Shown here: in pieces, positions 8,445 through 15,872 of the stretch
Layout of the letters: the number at the start of each line of letters is the position of its first letter
Position numbering within the stretch: position 1 is the stretch's first letter
Assembly: GCF_002914585.1 (NCBI RefSeq)
Contig: NZ_PDDM01000015.1
Coordinates: forward strand, 81,173 to 145,172
DNA length: 64,000 nt
Direction: 5' to 3'
Source of the DNA: Pseudanabaena sp. BC1403
Lineage (GTDB): Bacteria; Cyanobacteriota; Cyanobacteriia; Pseudanabaenales; Pseudanabaenaceae
Made by a program: the position numbers and the translations under genes
The notes under the pieces: generated by a model
Told to the model about the DNA's origin: nothing
The model's database searches: none
What the model saw: the letters and a program-made list of their open reading frames with translations, nothing else

Positions 8445-9764
8445 TTAGACTGGTTGCTTGGGATAATAAGAACGCTCATCTGTTAACGGTGGACGCAGCC
8501 AAAATCTGAGGGTGTAAAATACTAATTCTTTAACTTCAGTCCACACTCGCTCAGATTTGACGAAAGCTTCGGCGTTAAAAAGAAAATACTGTGGTTTGAG
8601 TCTAAACTGCTTACCAATTGGCCAAGGACATTGCTCGCCTAGGTTACTGTGGCTATCGGATGGATAGCTAGCAGTTGTTAATGATGCATTAAGATCTTGG
8701 TTTCTAAAAGACAAAAAAGCACGAGTTGCTTCAGTGGGAGAAGTGATTAACAAGATTCTTCTGCTGTTGCGGGTATCTTCAGCAATTAGCTTGTTTTTTT
8801 CTAGAGATTTGATTAGTTTGCTAATTTCATCGCCACTGCTTCGCACCGTTATGCCAGATGGCTCAATAATCACAAAAGAACGAATTGAAGAGATATTTGG
8901 GAAACTAGTCAAAGCACTACACATTTGATCAGCTTCGGTTAGGTCAACTTGAGGGATACCTTCGCTAGGGGCGGCTCTATTGGTAAAGTAGCCCTCATAG
9001 CGAGGGTCATACTGCAATCCAATGTTGGGTATGCCCACTCGGCTAGCGATCGCATCTCTGACATTTTCTTTGGTGCGCGTTGGCGGTGATTCTGGTGGAG
9101 TAAGACAGGCGTACCCTTTTGTCGGGGGGTATGATGTTCGTCTACCCCCACTTAAGATGATGTATGGTTTCTTTTGGATATCAGCCTCATTCCATAATCT
9201 GATTGCTTCTTGGAGACGTGGCTCATAGGGAGGATTTTCGGCAAGGACGACAATGAGATCGTAAACTCCTCGCCTAAAATCCAATAGTTCTTGTTCTGTC
9301 AAATTACGAACTGGACGACGATAAGACTGCTCGATCGCATTTGAGCCTTGTTGTTCTAAGTAACAGGTAAATAGTTCTGAGGTAGCGTTGTTAGTGGCGA
9401 TCGCAAAGATCAGTAAAACTATTAATATTTCTTTCCTAACTGTAGCAACTTTCTCGTTAGCAGCTTTATTGTCAACCTTTTCCCCACTTTTAACGTTGAG
9501 ATTTTTGAGTCTGAGCCAATAGTTAAAAAATAGCAATAGCAGCAAAAGCCCAACTAGCGTAAATGGGAACGTGAGAAACTCAACAACAGTTTTGGGGATC
9601 GGCTCTTCCACAAATCTGAAGTTCGCAAAAATGATCGCAATTAACGCTGTAAATATTACTAATCCAAATAGACGAAACCAGTCCTTGGGAATAGCCCTAA
9701 ACAGAATTACAAAAATTGGGATTGCAATAATCCAAATCAGAATATTGGTTAATAGATCAAACAC
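8445..9764 (-). CDS. Membrane protein with YdcF/DUF218 domain
   Basis: A 439-residue protein. Three or four hydrophobic helices occupy the first 160 residues, followed by a DUF218 (YdcF/SanA/ElyC-like) domain: YDLIVVLAENP, YIILSGGR, TKENVRDAIASRVGIP and RRILLITSPTEATRAFLSF. Family members act in envelope biogenesis in other bacteria, but the reaction is not settled. I chose the GTG at 9764 because GGAGGGG lies 4-5 bases upstream (9767-9773). A TTG 15 codons earlier is in frame but lies inside the hairpin at 9801-9849 and has no ribosome-binding site. Confidence 0.75.
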   Translation of the reverse strand: MFDLLTNILIWIIAIPIFVILFRAIPKDWFRLFGLVIFTALIAIIFANFRFVEEPIPKTVVEFLTFPFTLVGLLLLLLFFNYWLRLKNLNVKSGEKVDNKAANEKVATVRKEILIVLLIFAIATNNATSELFTCYLEQQGSNAIEQSYRRPVRNLTEQELLDFRRGVYDLIVVLAENPPYEPRLQEAIRLWNEADIQKKPYIILSGGRRTSYPPTKGYACLTPPESPPTRTKENVRDAIASRVGIPNIGLQYDPRYEGYFTNRAAPSEGIPQVDLTEADQMCSALTSFPNISSIRSFVIIEPSGITVRSSGDEISKLIKSLEKNKLIAEDTRNSRRILLITSPTEATRAFLSFRNQDLNASLTTASYPSDSHSNLGEQCPWPIGKQFRLKPQYFLFNAEAFVKSERVWTEVKELVFYTLRFWLRPPLTDERSYYPKQPV

Positions 9765-9800
9765 TACCCCTCCAAAATTCTTTACTGTTGCTTGTTCAGT

Positions 9801-9849
9801 AAAAAACAAGAGAGAATAGGCGCGTCGCGCCTATTCTCTCTTGTTTTTT
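9801..9849. repeat. Perfect 24-bp hairpin upstream of the YdcF-like gene
   Basis: Arms 9801-9824 and 9826-9849 around a single base, core GGCGCG. It overlaps a possible but unlikely TTG start of the YdcF-like gene. Confidence 0.75.
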
Positions 9850-9990
9850 ACTTGTGTCCCACGCATCATGACGGCTATTAAAATGTATCAGTGCAATATG
9901 CTAGTCAATAGGGGTACATCTGTAAAGGGTTTTAATCAGGTTTTATGAGACTTTTTCTGACAAACCTACAAATTTGAGGTGTGACAAAGA

Positions 9991-10119
9991 CAGCAATTCT
10001 CAATATGAAACCGAATTTAGTGTTTCTAGCGCCAAAGGCGCTAGAAACACTAAATTCGGTTTTTGAAAGCCCGCCGTAGGCGGGCTTTCAAAAACCGAAT
10101 TTTATAATGACAATTGCTG
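9991..10119. mobile_element. 129-bp MITE-like element upstream of lipA
   Basis: Same ends as the copy at 8267 (CAGCAATTCTCAATATG left, ATAATGACAATTGCTG right) and the same two-hairpin interior. Flanks share ACAAAG, compatible with a decayed 9-bp target duplication. An in-frame ATG at 10107 lies inside the element and is not the lipA start. Confidence 0.8.
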
Positions 10120-10151
10120 ATACAAAGCGTTGCTTCTCATTTATAAGTTTT

Positions 10152-10182
10152 AATAGGAGAGGTACAAAGTACCTCTCCTATT
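10152..10182. promoter_or_regulatory. Hairpin just upstream of lipA
   Basis: A perfect 14-bp stem (AATAGGAGAGGTAC, loop AAA) followed by T-rich DNA, 14 bp before the chosen lipA ATG. It could be an attenuator-like structure or a transcription end for readthrough from upstream. Confidence 0.5.
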
Positions 10183-10196
10183 TTTTATATAACGAT

Positions 10197-11057
10197 ATGC
10201 CCGCCAAAGAAGAGTTACGGTTACCCAGTTGGTTGCGACCACAAATCGGCAAAGCTAGTGAAATCTCTGAAGTTCAGCAAATTATTAAGCAGCGAGGGAT
10301 TCATACTATTTGTGAAGAGGGGCGATGTCCAAATCGAGCGGAATGCTATGCCCAAAAGACGGCAACTTTTTTGTTGATGGGGCCAACTTGTACTCGTGCT
10401 TGTGGTTTTTGCCAAGTCGATAAAGGTCATCAACCGATGCCACTCGATCCTGATGAGGCGAGAAAAGTGGCGGAGGCGGTAAATTTATTGGGCTTAGATT
10501 ATGTGGTGCTGACTTCGGTAGCACGAGATGATTTGGCGGATCAGGGAGCTGGGTGTTTTGTGGATACGATGCAGGAGATTAGGAGATCGCGTCCAAATGT
10601 AAAAATCGAAGTACTCACTCCCGACTTTCGGGGCGATCGCCGTTGCATTGAGATGGTGACTTTGGCTGAGCCAGTTTGCTATAACCATAATATTGAGACA
10701 GTAAGGCGTTTGCAGGGGAAAGTGCGGCGTGGTGCTAAGTACGAGCGATCGCTATCGGTTTTGGCAATGGTGAAGGAGATCGATCCGCGCATTATTACAA
10801 AATCAGGGCTGATGGTGGGGCATGGTGAAACCTTGGAGGAGCTAAAGGAGACAATGCAAGATTTATATGCGATCGGATGCAGTTCCCTGACAATTGGGCA
10901 GTATTTGCGTCCATCCCTTGAACATTTGCCTGTGCAGAAATATTGGACTCCTGAAGAATTTGACGAGCTAGGAGCGATCGCAAAACAGATTGGGTTTGCC
11001 CATGTGCGATCGGGAGCTTTGGTACGCAGTTCCTATCATGCCAGCCAAACTGTATAA
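10197..11057 (+). CDS. lipA: Lipoyl synthase
   Basis: A 286-residue radical-SAM enzyme that inserts two sulfurs into octanoyl groups to make lipoate. The auxiliary cluster cysteines are in [12 protein letters not shown] and the radical-SAM motif is CTRACGFC. LipA-typical HNIETV and [11 protein letters not shown] are present. The frame is open for 30 more codons upstream, but those cross the MITE end and a hairpin, so I use the ATG at 10197 ([13 protein letters not shown]). The stop codon lies inside a hairpin. Confidence 0.93.
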   Translation: MPAKEELRLPSWLRPQIGKASEISEVQQIIKQRGIHTICEEGRCPNRAECYAQKTATFLLMGPTCTRACGFCQVDKGHQPMPLDPDEARKVAEAVNLLGLDYVVLTSVARDDLADQGAGCFVDTMQEIRRSRPNVKIEVLTPDFRGDRRCIEMVTLAEPVCYNHNIETVRRLQGKVRRGAKYERSLSVLAMVKEIDPRIITKSGLMVGHGETLEELKETMQDLYAIGCSSLTIGQYLRPSLEHLPVQKYWTPEEFDELGAIAKQIGFAHVRSGALVRSSYHASQTV

Positions 11058-11086
11058 AAGGTGGTGCTTCGCACCACCTTTTATAC
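11052..11086 (+). terminator. Hairpin overlapping the lipA stop codon
   Basis: Perfect 16-bp arms (GTATAAAAGGTGGTGC) around TTC. The lipA TAA is in the left arm. Likely transcript end. Confidence 0.65.
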
Positions 11087-11270
11087 GAAATTACGCGAAA
11101 AAAAAGCGGGTAAATGGCAACGTCAGTAAATCCATTTCCCGCCAACTCTTGTTCAATGAAACAATTGAGACGCATATATAACTTCCCACGAAGCTAAAAG
11201 GGTTTTCATCGGCTAAAGCGCTTATTTGAAATGCTTTCTATATAAGCATTTTGGCTTGATTCACCAAATT

Positions 11271-11321
11271 CCCAAATATGTAAGGATGCGCCCCGCAGGG
11301 GCGCATCCTTACATATTTGGG
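11271..11321. terminator. Perfect 24-bp hairpin at the 3' end of purK
   Basis: Arms 11271-11294 and 11298-11321 around GCA, GC-rich core. It lies between convergent lipA and purK. The rest of 11087-11270 has only an imperfect repeat near 11106-11142 and no gene that I can see. Confidence 0.65.
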
Positions 11322-11328
11322 TTTGGTA

Positions 11329-12489
11329 TTAATTGCTATACCAAATGTGTTCGATGCGATCGCTAATATCTATAGCAATATCGTGAGTTTCTGCCAAAAT
11401 CGTAACGTGACCAAGCTTGCGCCCAATTGCCGATCGCGTTTTGTTATACCAATGTATATGCGTATTCGGGAAGCTTGCGATCGTCTTGCGTTTGTCTAAA
11501 TAATCAGCATCTATACCCGAAGCATTCTCAAACCCCAGTAAATTAACCATTACAGCCACAGGTTCAATCATCGATACATTACCGAGTTGCCTTCCACTGA
11601 CAACACGGAGTAACTGCTCGAATTGCGAAGTTTGACAACCTTCAATGGTGTAATGCCCTGAATTATGGGTGCGTGGCGCAATTTCGTTAACGCTAACTTC
11701 TCCTGCGGCTGTTAAAAAGAATTCGATTCCAAATACACCGATCGCATCAAGGGTGGTCACAATTTGCTTGGCAATGTTTTCCACTTTTTCTCTAACTTTG
11801 GGATCAACACGAGCTGGAGCGATCGTGCGACGACAAACTTGATTGGTTTGCAGAGTTTCGACAACTGGATAAATGACGATCTCTCCTGATTCCGATCGCG
11901 CCACAATGACAGCAAGTTCGCGCTCAAAGGGAATGAAAGCTTCTGCGATCGCAGGAGATTTATGCATACTTTCCCAAGCCGCTCGCAATTCTATTTCATT
12001 GCCAATAACCCATGTTCCTTTGCCGTCATAGCCATGTCGTCGCGCTTTGAGAACTAAGGGATAGCTGAGGTGATCGGCAGATGCTAAAAGTTCTAATTCT
12101 GTATCGACACTATAAAATTCGGGTGTGGGAATCTGATGATCGCGAAAATGTTGGCGTTGGTTCAGCTTATCGACGGAGATCGCCAAGGTTTCTAATTTTG
12201 GTAAAAACAATAAGCCGCGATCGCCAGTCTGATTGATGAGTTTTTGTAGAGAAACTAGATCGACAAATTCATTCTCAAAGGTAATTACTTGGCAATACTC
12301 AGCAAGCTTGGCTGTTGCGCTAGCATCAGCAACTTCTCCATAAATTACGCGATCGGCAACATTTACGGCTGTGTCATCAGAACTTGCAGCTTGAATAGCT
12401 AATTCAACGCCAAGATGTTTGGCTGCGATCGCCATCATCCACGCAAGTTGTCCGCCACCAATCACCCCAATTTTTTGCCGAGTAGCCAC
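11329..12489 (-). CDS. purK: N5-carboxyaminoimidazole ribonucleotide synthase
   Basis: A 386-residue ATP-grasp enzyme of purine synthesis that carboxylates AIR using ATP and bicarbonate. The N-terminal GVIGGGQLAWMMAIAAKHLG and the YPLVLKARRHGYDGKGTWVI ATP-binding region are clear. EIAPRTHNSGHYTIEGCQTSQFEQ is the PurK C-terminal signature. Length is normal. purE is not adjacent. Confidence 0.95.
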   Translation of the reverse strand: MATRQKIGVIGGGQLAWMMAIAAKHLGVELAIQAASSDDTAVNVADRVIYGEVADASATAKLAEYCQVITFENEFVDLVSLQKLINQTGDRGLLFLPKLETLAISVDKLNQRQHFRDHQIPTPEFYSVDTELELLASADHLSYPLVLKARRHGYDGKGTWVIGNEIELRAAWESMHKSPAIAEAFIPFERELAVIVARSESGEIVIYPVVETLQTNQVCRRTIAPARVDPKVREKVENIAKQIVTTLDAIGVFGIEFFLTAAGEVSVNEIAPRTHNSGHYTIEGCQTSQFEQLLRVVSGRQLGNVSMIEPVAVMVNLLGFENASGIDADYLDKRKTIASFPNTHIHWYNKTRSAIGRKLGHVTILAETHDIAIDISDRIEHIWYSN

Positions 12490-12575
12490 TACAAAATCCC
12501 TAAATCAATCTAAACCACAATTCTAGGTTACCGTGAGATTGGCGCTAATGAGTCCCTGTCCCATCGCTGTAAATC

Positions 12576-13297
12576 TCAATCTGATAAGTAATTGCTTTCC
12601 GTTTCTATCATTTCAACTGTTGCCAATTCTGCTTCTAATTGTTCGATCAAAAGCAAATCCTGTCCCAAGTTCCAATAGAAAACTACGAATGCTATCAAGT
12701 AAAGCTTTCTCTAGATCTCGCTCTTGGGCATTTTGCGCCAAAGTTAAGAAATCAAATGTGTAGGGATCTTTAATCAGTTGTTGGGCTAAATTGGATTGTG
12801 GCTGGGGCAAGGTTAACTCAAAATTGGTAATTGCTTTTCCCTGACGTTGGTAGAGTTTTGTCTCGATCTGGTGTTCCAACGGCTCGACTCCAACCATTGG
12901 CGATTGTTTCTTGCATGTACCAAATGCGCTCTGGTTTTGGTTTTACCTTGTCGAGCAGAATGCAATTATGAAACCAAGGAATTTGTGCAGCAACTTGCTG
13001 CACTATTTGTTCGTCTGCCCAAGTATCGGCAAATGCTCGCATATATTTTAGATTGCGAGACGAGAAGCCCTTCATTTCGGGAAATTCTTGTTTGAGGTCT
13101 TTGGCTAGGCGATCGATTACCTTGGTTCCCCAGCCTTCTTGCCCCTGTCGCTGCAAAATTTCGCGTCCAATTTGCCAATAGAGTAATACCAGTTCTCGGT
13201 TTACGGCTAAGGCGGCTTTGATTTGTGCTGAACGTATGCGACTTTTTAGATCTCGCAATAGTTGCTCGTAGTCTGCGGGGACAATTTGATTAGGCAT
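12576..13297 (-). pseudogene. Decayed DUF1016 (YhcG-type) nuclease gene
   Basis: The first 130 codons encode the DUF1016 N-terminal domain (VNRELVLLYWQIGREIL; GFSSRNLKYMRAFAD). At about 12880, after MQETIANGWSRA, the frame shifts. The next frame continues the family sequence (LEHQIETKLYQRQGKAITNFE ... PYTFDFL). At about 12650, after LELGTGFAF, it jumps to what looks like the family's extreme C-terminus (LIEQLEAELATVE) in another frame. The PD-(D/E)XK catalytic core appears to be deleted. The decay is directly visible; the identity of the tail is inference. Confidence 0.75.
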
Positions 13298-13324
13298 AAA
13301 TCTGAGAATGGAATATTACAAGTC

Positions 13325-13351
13325 GCGATCGCTACTTTCATATTTTGCCAT
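13325..13351. repeat. 27-bp module-boundary repeat, copy 1
   Basis: HIP1 plus TACTTTCATATTTTGCCAT. It lies between the decayed DUF1016 gene and hepT. The same word marks the boundaries at 14052, 14908 and 15757. Confidence 0.8.
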
Positions 13352-13364
13352 CTAGCGATCGAGA

Positions 13365-13721
13365 TCAATTAATTAGCAAATCAATTTCGTGTTGAAGAAT
13401 GATTTCTAGTTCCTCAATCAAAGGAGGTAAATCTTTTGTTACGGTATCCCAAACAATACTTTCATCAATTCCAAAATATTCATGTACTAGCCGATTTCGC
13501 ATAGTAATAATATCGATCCAAGGTAATCGGGGATAACGCTCTCTAATTTCTGTAGTGAGTTTGCTGGCTGCCTCACCAATGATTTCTAAATCTTTGACTA
13601 AAGCTAATAGGAGTAAGCGATCGCTTTCAAGCTCTTCTCTACTTTTACCGTTAGCAAATGTGATCGCTTCTTTTGCTGCGTCGATCATGTGATGTAGGCG
13701 AGTTATGTTATCAATTGCCAT
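13365..13721 (-). CDS. hepT: HepT-like ribonuclease toxin (HEPN/DUF86)
   Basis: A 118-residue HEPN-domain protein. The catalytic RX4HXY motif is present (RNRLVHEY), followed by FGID. It should act as the toxin of a HEPN/MNT toxin-antitoxin pair, with RNase activity silenced when the partner nucleotidyltransferase AMPylates the Tyr. Its start overlaps the end of mntA by 11 bp, so the antitoxin is translated first. Confidence 0.87.
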   Translation of the reverse strand: MAIDNITRLHHMIDAAKEAITFANGKSREELESDRLLLLALVKDLEIIGEAASKLTTEIRERYPRLPWIDIITMRNRLVHEYFGIDESIVWDTVTKDLPPLIEELEIILQHEIDLLIN

Positions 13722-14031
13722 ATTGCACTACAGCCTCATTAATCACGAGATCGCGAATATATGGACTTAATTCCTTAGGGGTTCTCAAATCGATTTTTCT
13801 ACCTGAAAATAATACTGATAATTCGCGTTCCATACGTGCGAGGTCTAAGAAGCTAACTTTGCGATCGCTGAGAAAACTTACTAAAATATCAACGTCACTA
13901 TCAGGTCGAAAGTCTTGCCGTAAAACTGAACCAAACAAGGAAAGTTTAGCAATCCCATTTTTTTGACAAAATTGCGTGATTTCTTCCTTAGAAATAGCAA
14001 AGGGTAAATTTGTCGCTTTTATAACTGTCAT
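13711..14031 (-). CDS. mntA: MntA-like antitoxin nucleotidyltransferase
   Basis: A 106-residue minimal nucleotidyltransferase. The GSX10DXD signature is intact (GS in LFGSVLRQ, then DVD in PDSDVDILV). In characterised pairs MntA transfers AMP to the HepT Tyr. It is followed by overlapping hepT. A boundary repeat lies just upstream, at 14052. Confidence 0.87.
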   Translation of the reverse strand: MTVIKATNLPFAISKEEITQFCQKNGIAKLSLFGSVLRQDFRPDSDVDILVSFLSDRKVSFLDLARMERELSVLFSGRKIDLRTPKELSPYIRDLVINEAVVQYGN

Positions 14032-14051
14032 AGTTTTTTGTGAGAAATTTT

Positions 14052-14153
14052 GCGATCGCTACTTTCATATTTTGCCATAGGCTAGCAAACATTCAGTTTG
14101 ACTTCTCTCTGACCCAGCGTTCGATTAAGGGGACTTCAAATTTATAGTACTCG
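14052..14153 (-). repeat. Module-boundary repeat, copy 2, including a STAND-gene 3'-end remnant
   Basis: The 27-bp word at 14052-14078 is followed by DNA whose minus strand reads YKFEVPLIERWVREKSN-stop. That is nearly the same as the C-terminus of the membrane STAND ATPase at 15798. The remnant ends one base before the vapC stop codon. Confidence 0.82.
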
Positions 14154-14552
14154 TCATTCAATAAACGGATTCAAGATTTGAATATTACAACCTTCAAAAT
14201 CACGAGTATTGCGCGTAACCAGAATTAGATCGTGAACTTCAGCAGTCGCAGCAATAAGAATGTCAGCTTGAGAGCGAGAAATTCCTTTTGTTCTGAAGTT
14301 GCCACGCATTAGCCCTGCACATTGAGCTATTTCAGGTGTTACTGGTAATATTTGGCATGAATAACTTAGAAAATGCTGAAACCAATCTTGAATCTTTGCA
14401 TTCGGCTTTGCTGTTAGTCCGTAAGTGATTTCTTCAATCGTAATTACACTTATGGCTATGAACGTAATATTTTGACTCCAATCAACTACGCCAGAATTTG
14501 GGCGAGGTCTAGCTAGCTCACTGATAATATTTGTATCGCAGAGAAAGGTCAT
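14154..14552 (-). CDS. vapC: VapC-type PIN-domain toxin
   Basis: A 132-residue PIN-domain ribonuclease. Acidic residues at the expected places: Asp6 (LCDTNIISEL), Glu in ITIEEITYGL, Asp in SQADILIAATA and Asp in TRNTRDFEG. The start overlaps the antitoxin's end by 4 bp (ATGA type). Targets are unknown. Confidence 0.87.
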   Translation of the reverse strand: MTFLCDTNIISELARPRPNSGVVDWSQNITFIAISVITIEEITYGLTAKPNAKIQDWFQHFLSYSCQILPVTPEIAQCAGLMRGNFRTKGISRSQADILIAATAEVHDLILVTRNTRDFEGCNIQILNPFIE

Positions 14553-14827
14553 GGCAGCATTTCCGCAAAGGGGTTAGGTCGATCGCAACGTGGGCTAATC
14601 TCGAAGGTATAGTTTTCCGCAATACAAATCTGTCGTAATTCATCGAAGGTATCGGCTAGGGAAGTCCGTTTTTGCTGTTGTTGCCATGTGAGAAATTCTT
14701 GAAATAGGTCAGCACGAATTACCGCAGCAACAAAGCGATCGCGCTGATAAATTAGTTGAGGAGTTTGTCCAGAAGCATTAACAACTTCCAAAAATTGTTC
14801 TTGTGCTTCTTCAATTTTCCAAGTCAT
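14549..14827 (-). CDS. Antitoxin of the Phd/YefM type paired with VapC
   Basis: A 92-residue protein whose N-terminus (WKIEEAQEQFLEVVNASGQTP) fits the Phd/YefM DNA-binding fold. A charged C-terminal part would wrap the toxin. It immediately precedes vapC with a 4-bp overlap. It probably represses its own operon. Confidence 0.78.
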   Translation of the reverse strand: MTWKIEEAQEQFLEVVNASGQTPQLIYQRDRFVAAVIRADLFQEFLTWQQQQKRTSLADTFDELRQICIAENYTFEISPRCDRPNPFAEMLP

Positions 14828-14907
14828 AGGTTTTTAGTCCTTACGATAAATAGGTTTTTTACATAATATTCGCGTAATACTCATGAGCTTTGCCACAAAA
14901 TAAATGC

Positions 14908-15025
14908 GCGATCGCTACTTTCATATTTTGCCATAGGCTAGCAAATATTCAGTTTGACTTCTCTCTGACTCAGTAATCGCTTAATGGCATTTTAAATTTG
15001 TACTGGTTATTGACTTTCTCGATAT
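14908..15025 (-). repeat. Module-boundary repeat, copy 3, with a decayed STAND-gene 3' end
   Basis: The 27-bp word at 14908-14934 is followed by a diverged copy of the STAND ATPase tail. The minus strand reads NNQYKFKMPLSDY, then a TGA where the parent has Trp, then VREKSN. It separates the vapC/antitoxin pair from the HNH pair. Between 14828 and 14907 I see nothing else. Confidence 0.8.
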
Positions 15026-15070
15026 TGCGCTATCCTAAATAAAGTTTCTTAGAAAGATACGAGGTGAGAA

Positions 15071-15391
15071 ATGATTACCCAATCAATGGTGCAGCCATCG
15101 TCACTTATACCTGTAGGGATGAATATTGTTCCTTTAGGTAATGTCTTTCTATTTCGTCTCACAGATGATTTGCAAGATCGCCTAGAAAATCTTTTAGATC
15201 GAAAGAAAGCAGATGCCCTCACCAATGAGCAAATCGCTGAACTTGAAGGTATTACGGAACTGTCTCGCATTTTTACTCTGATTAATGCCCAAATTGCTGA
15301 AAAAGCCTCATGGTGTCCTCTCAAGCCCGAAAATTTGTCCGAGAACGCGCCCGAAGTCTCTGTGAATACTGCCATTCACCAGAATATCTAA
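15071..15391 (+). CDS. Small conserved partner of an HNH nuclease
   Basis: A 106-residue protein with a helical, acidic middle (DDLQDRLENLLDRKKADALT, IAELEGITELSRIFTLINAQIA). Similar short proteins precede HNH endonuclease genes in other cyanobacteria. The last 27 codons overlap the HNH gene in another frame. The role is unknown; its consistent pairing suggests a regulator or antitoxin-like partner. It is the first + strand gene after a run of minus-strand modules. Confidence 0.6.
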   Translation: MITQSMVQPSSLIPVGMNIVPLGNVFLFRLTDDLQDRLENLLDRKKADALTNEQIAELEGITELSRIFTLINAQIAEKASWCPLKPENLSENAPEVSVNTAIHQNI

Positions 15392-15753
15392 ACAGCGATC
15401 GCTTTACAATGGAACATCTTCTACCACAATCTTTAGGCGGTACTGATGATGTGGATAATCTGGCTCTTGCTTGTTCTCGATGCAATAGTCGCCGTTATAA
15501 TTTCATAACTGGTATCGATCCTGAGACGGAAAGAGAAATAGCTCTTTTTAACCCACGGCAACAGAACTGGGCAGAGCATTATGTTTGGTCGGTTGATAGA
15601 TTACAGATTGTTGGCAAAACCGCAGTTGGTCGTGCTACTTGCCACAGATTAGATCTCAATGACGATCGCCACAATGACAGATTTATCATCCGAGCGAGAG
15701 CGTTATGGCTCAGAGGTGGTTGGCATCCTCCCGATGGTGATCCTTGTTTGTAA
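15310..15753 (+). CDS. HNH endonuclease
   Basis: A 147-residue HNH-family nuclease. CEYC begins the zinc site, EHLLPQSLGG contains the catalytic His, and DNLALACSRCNSRR closes the beta-beta-alpha-metal motif. It overlaps the upstream partner gene by 82 bp, so the two are co-expressed. It may be a restriction-like or defence nuclease; no methylase is nearby. Confidence 0.85.
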   Translation: MVSSQARKFVRERARSLCEYCHSPEYLNSDRFTMEHLLPQSLGGTDDVDNLALACSRCNSRRYNFITGIDPETEREIALFNPRQQNWAEHYVWSVDRLQIVGKTAVGRATCHRLDLNDDRHNDRFIIRARALWLRGGWHPPDGDPCL

Positions 15754-15756
15754 ACT

Positions 15757-15872
15757 GCGATCGCTACTTTCATATTCTGCCATAGGCGAGAATATATTTA
15801 GCTTGACTTCTCTCTGACCCAGCGTTCGATTAAGGGGACTTCAAATTTGTATTGGTTATCGATTTTCTCGAT
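15757..15872 (-). repeat. Module-boundary repeat, parent copy at the STAND gene 3' end
   Basis: The 27-bp word (one mismatch, TATTCTGCC) at 15757-15783 is followed by the intact 3' end of the STAND ATPase gene (minus strand KIDNQYKFEVPLIERWVREK). This is the probable source of the remnants at 14052 and 14908. Confidence 0.8.
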
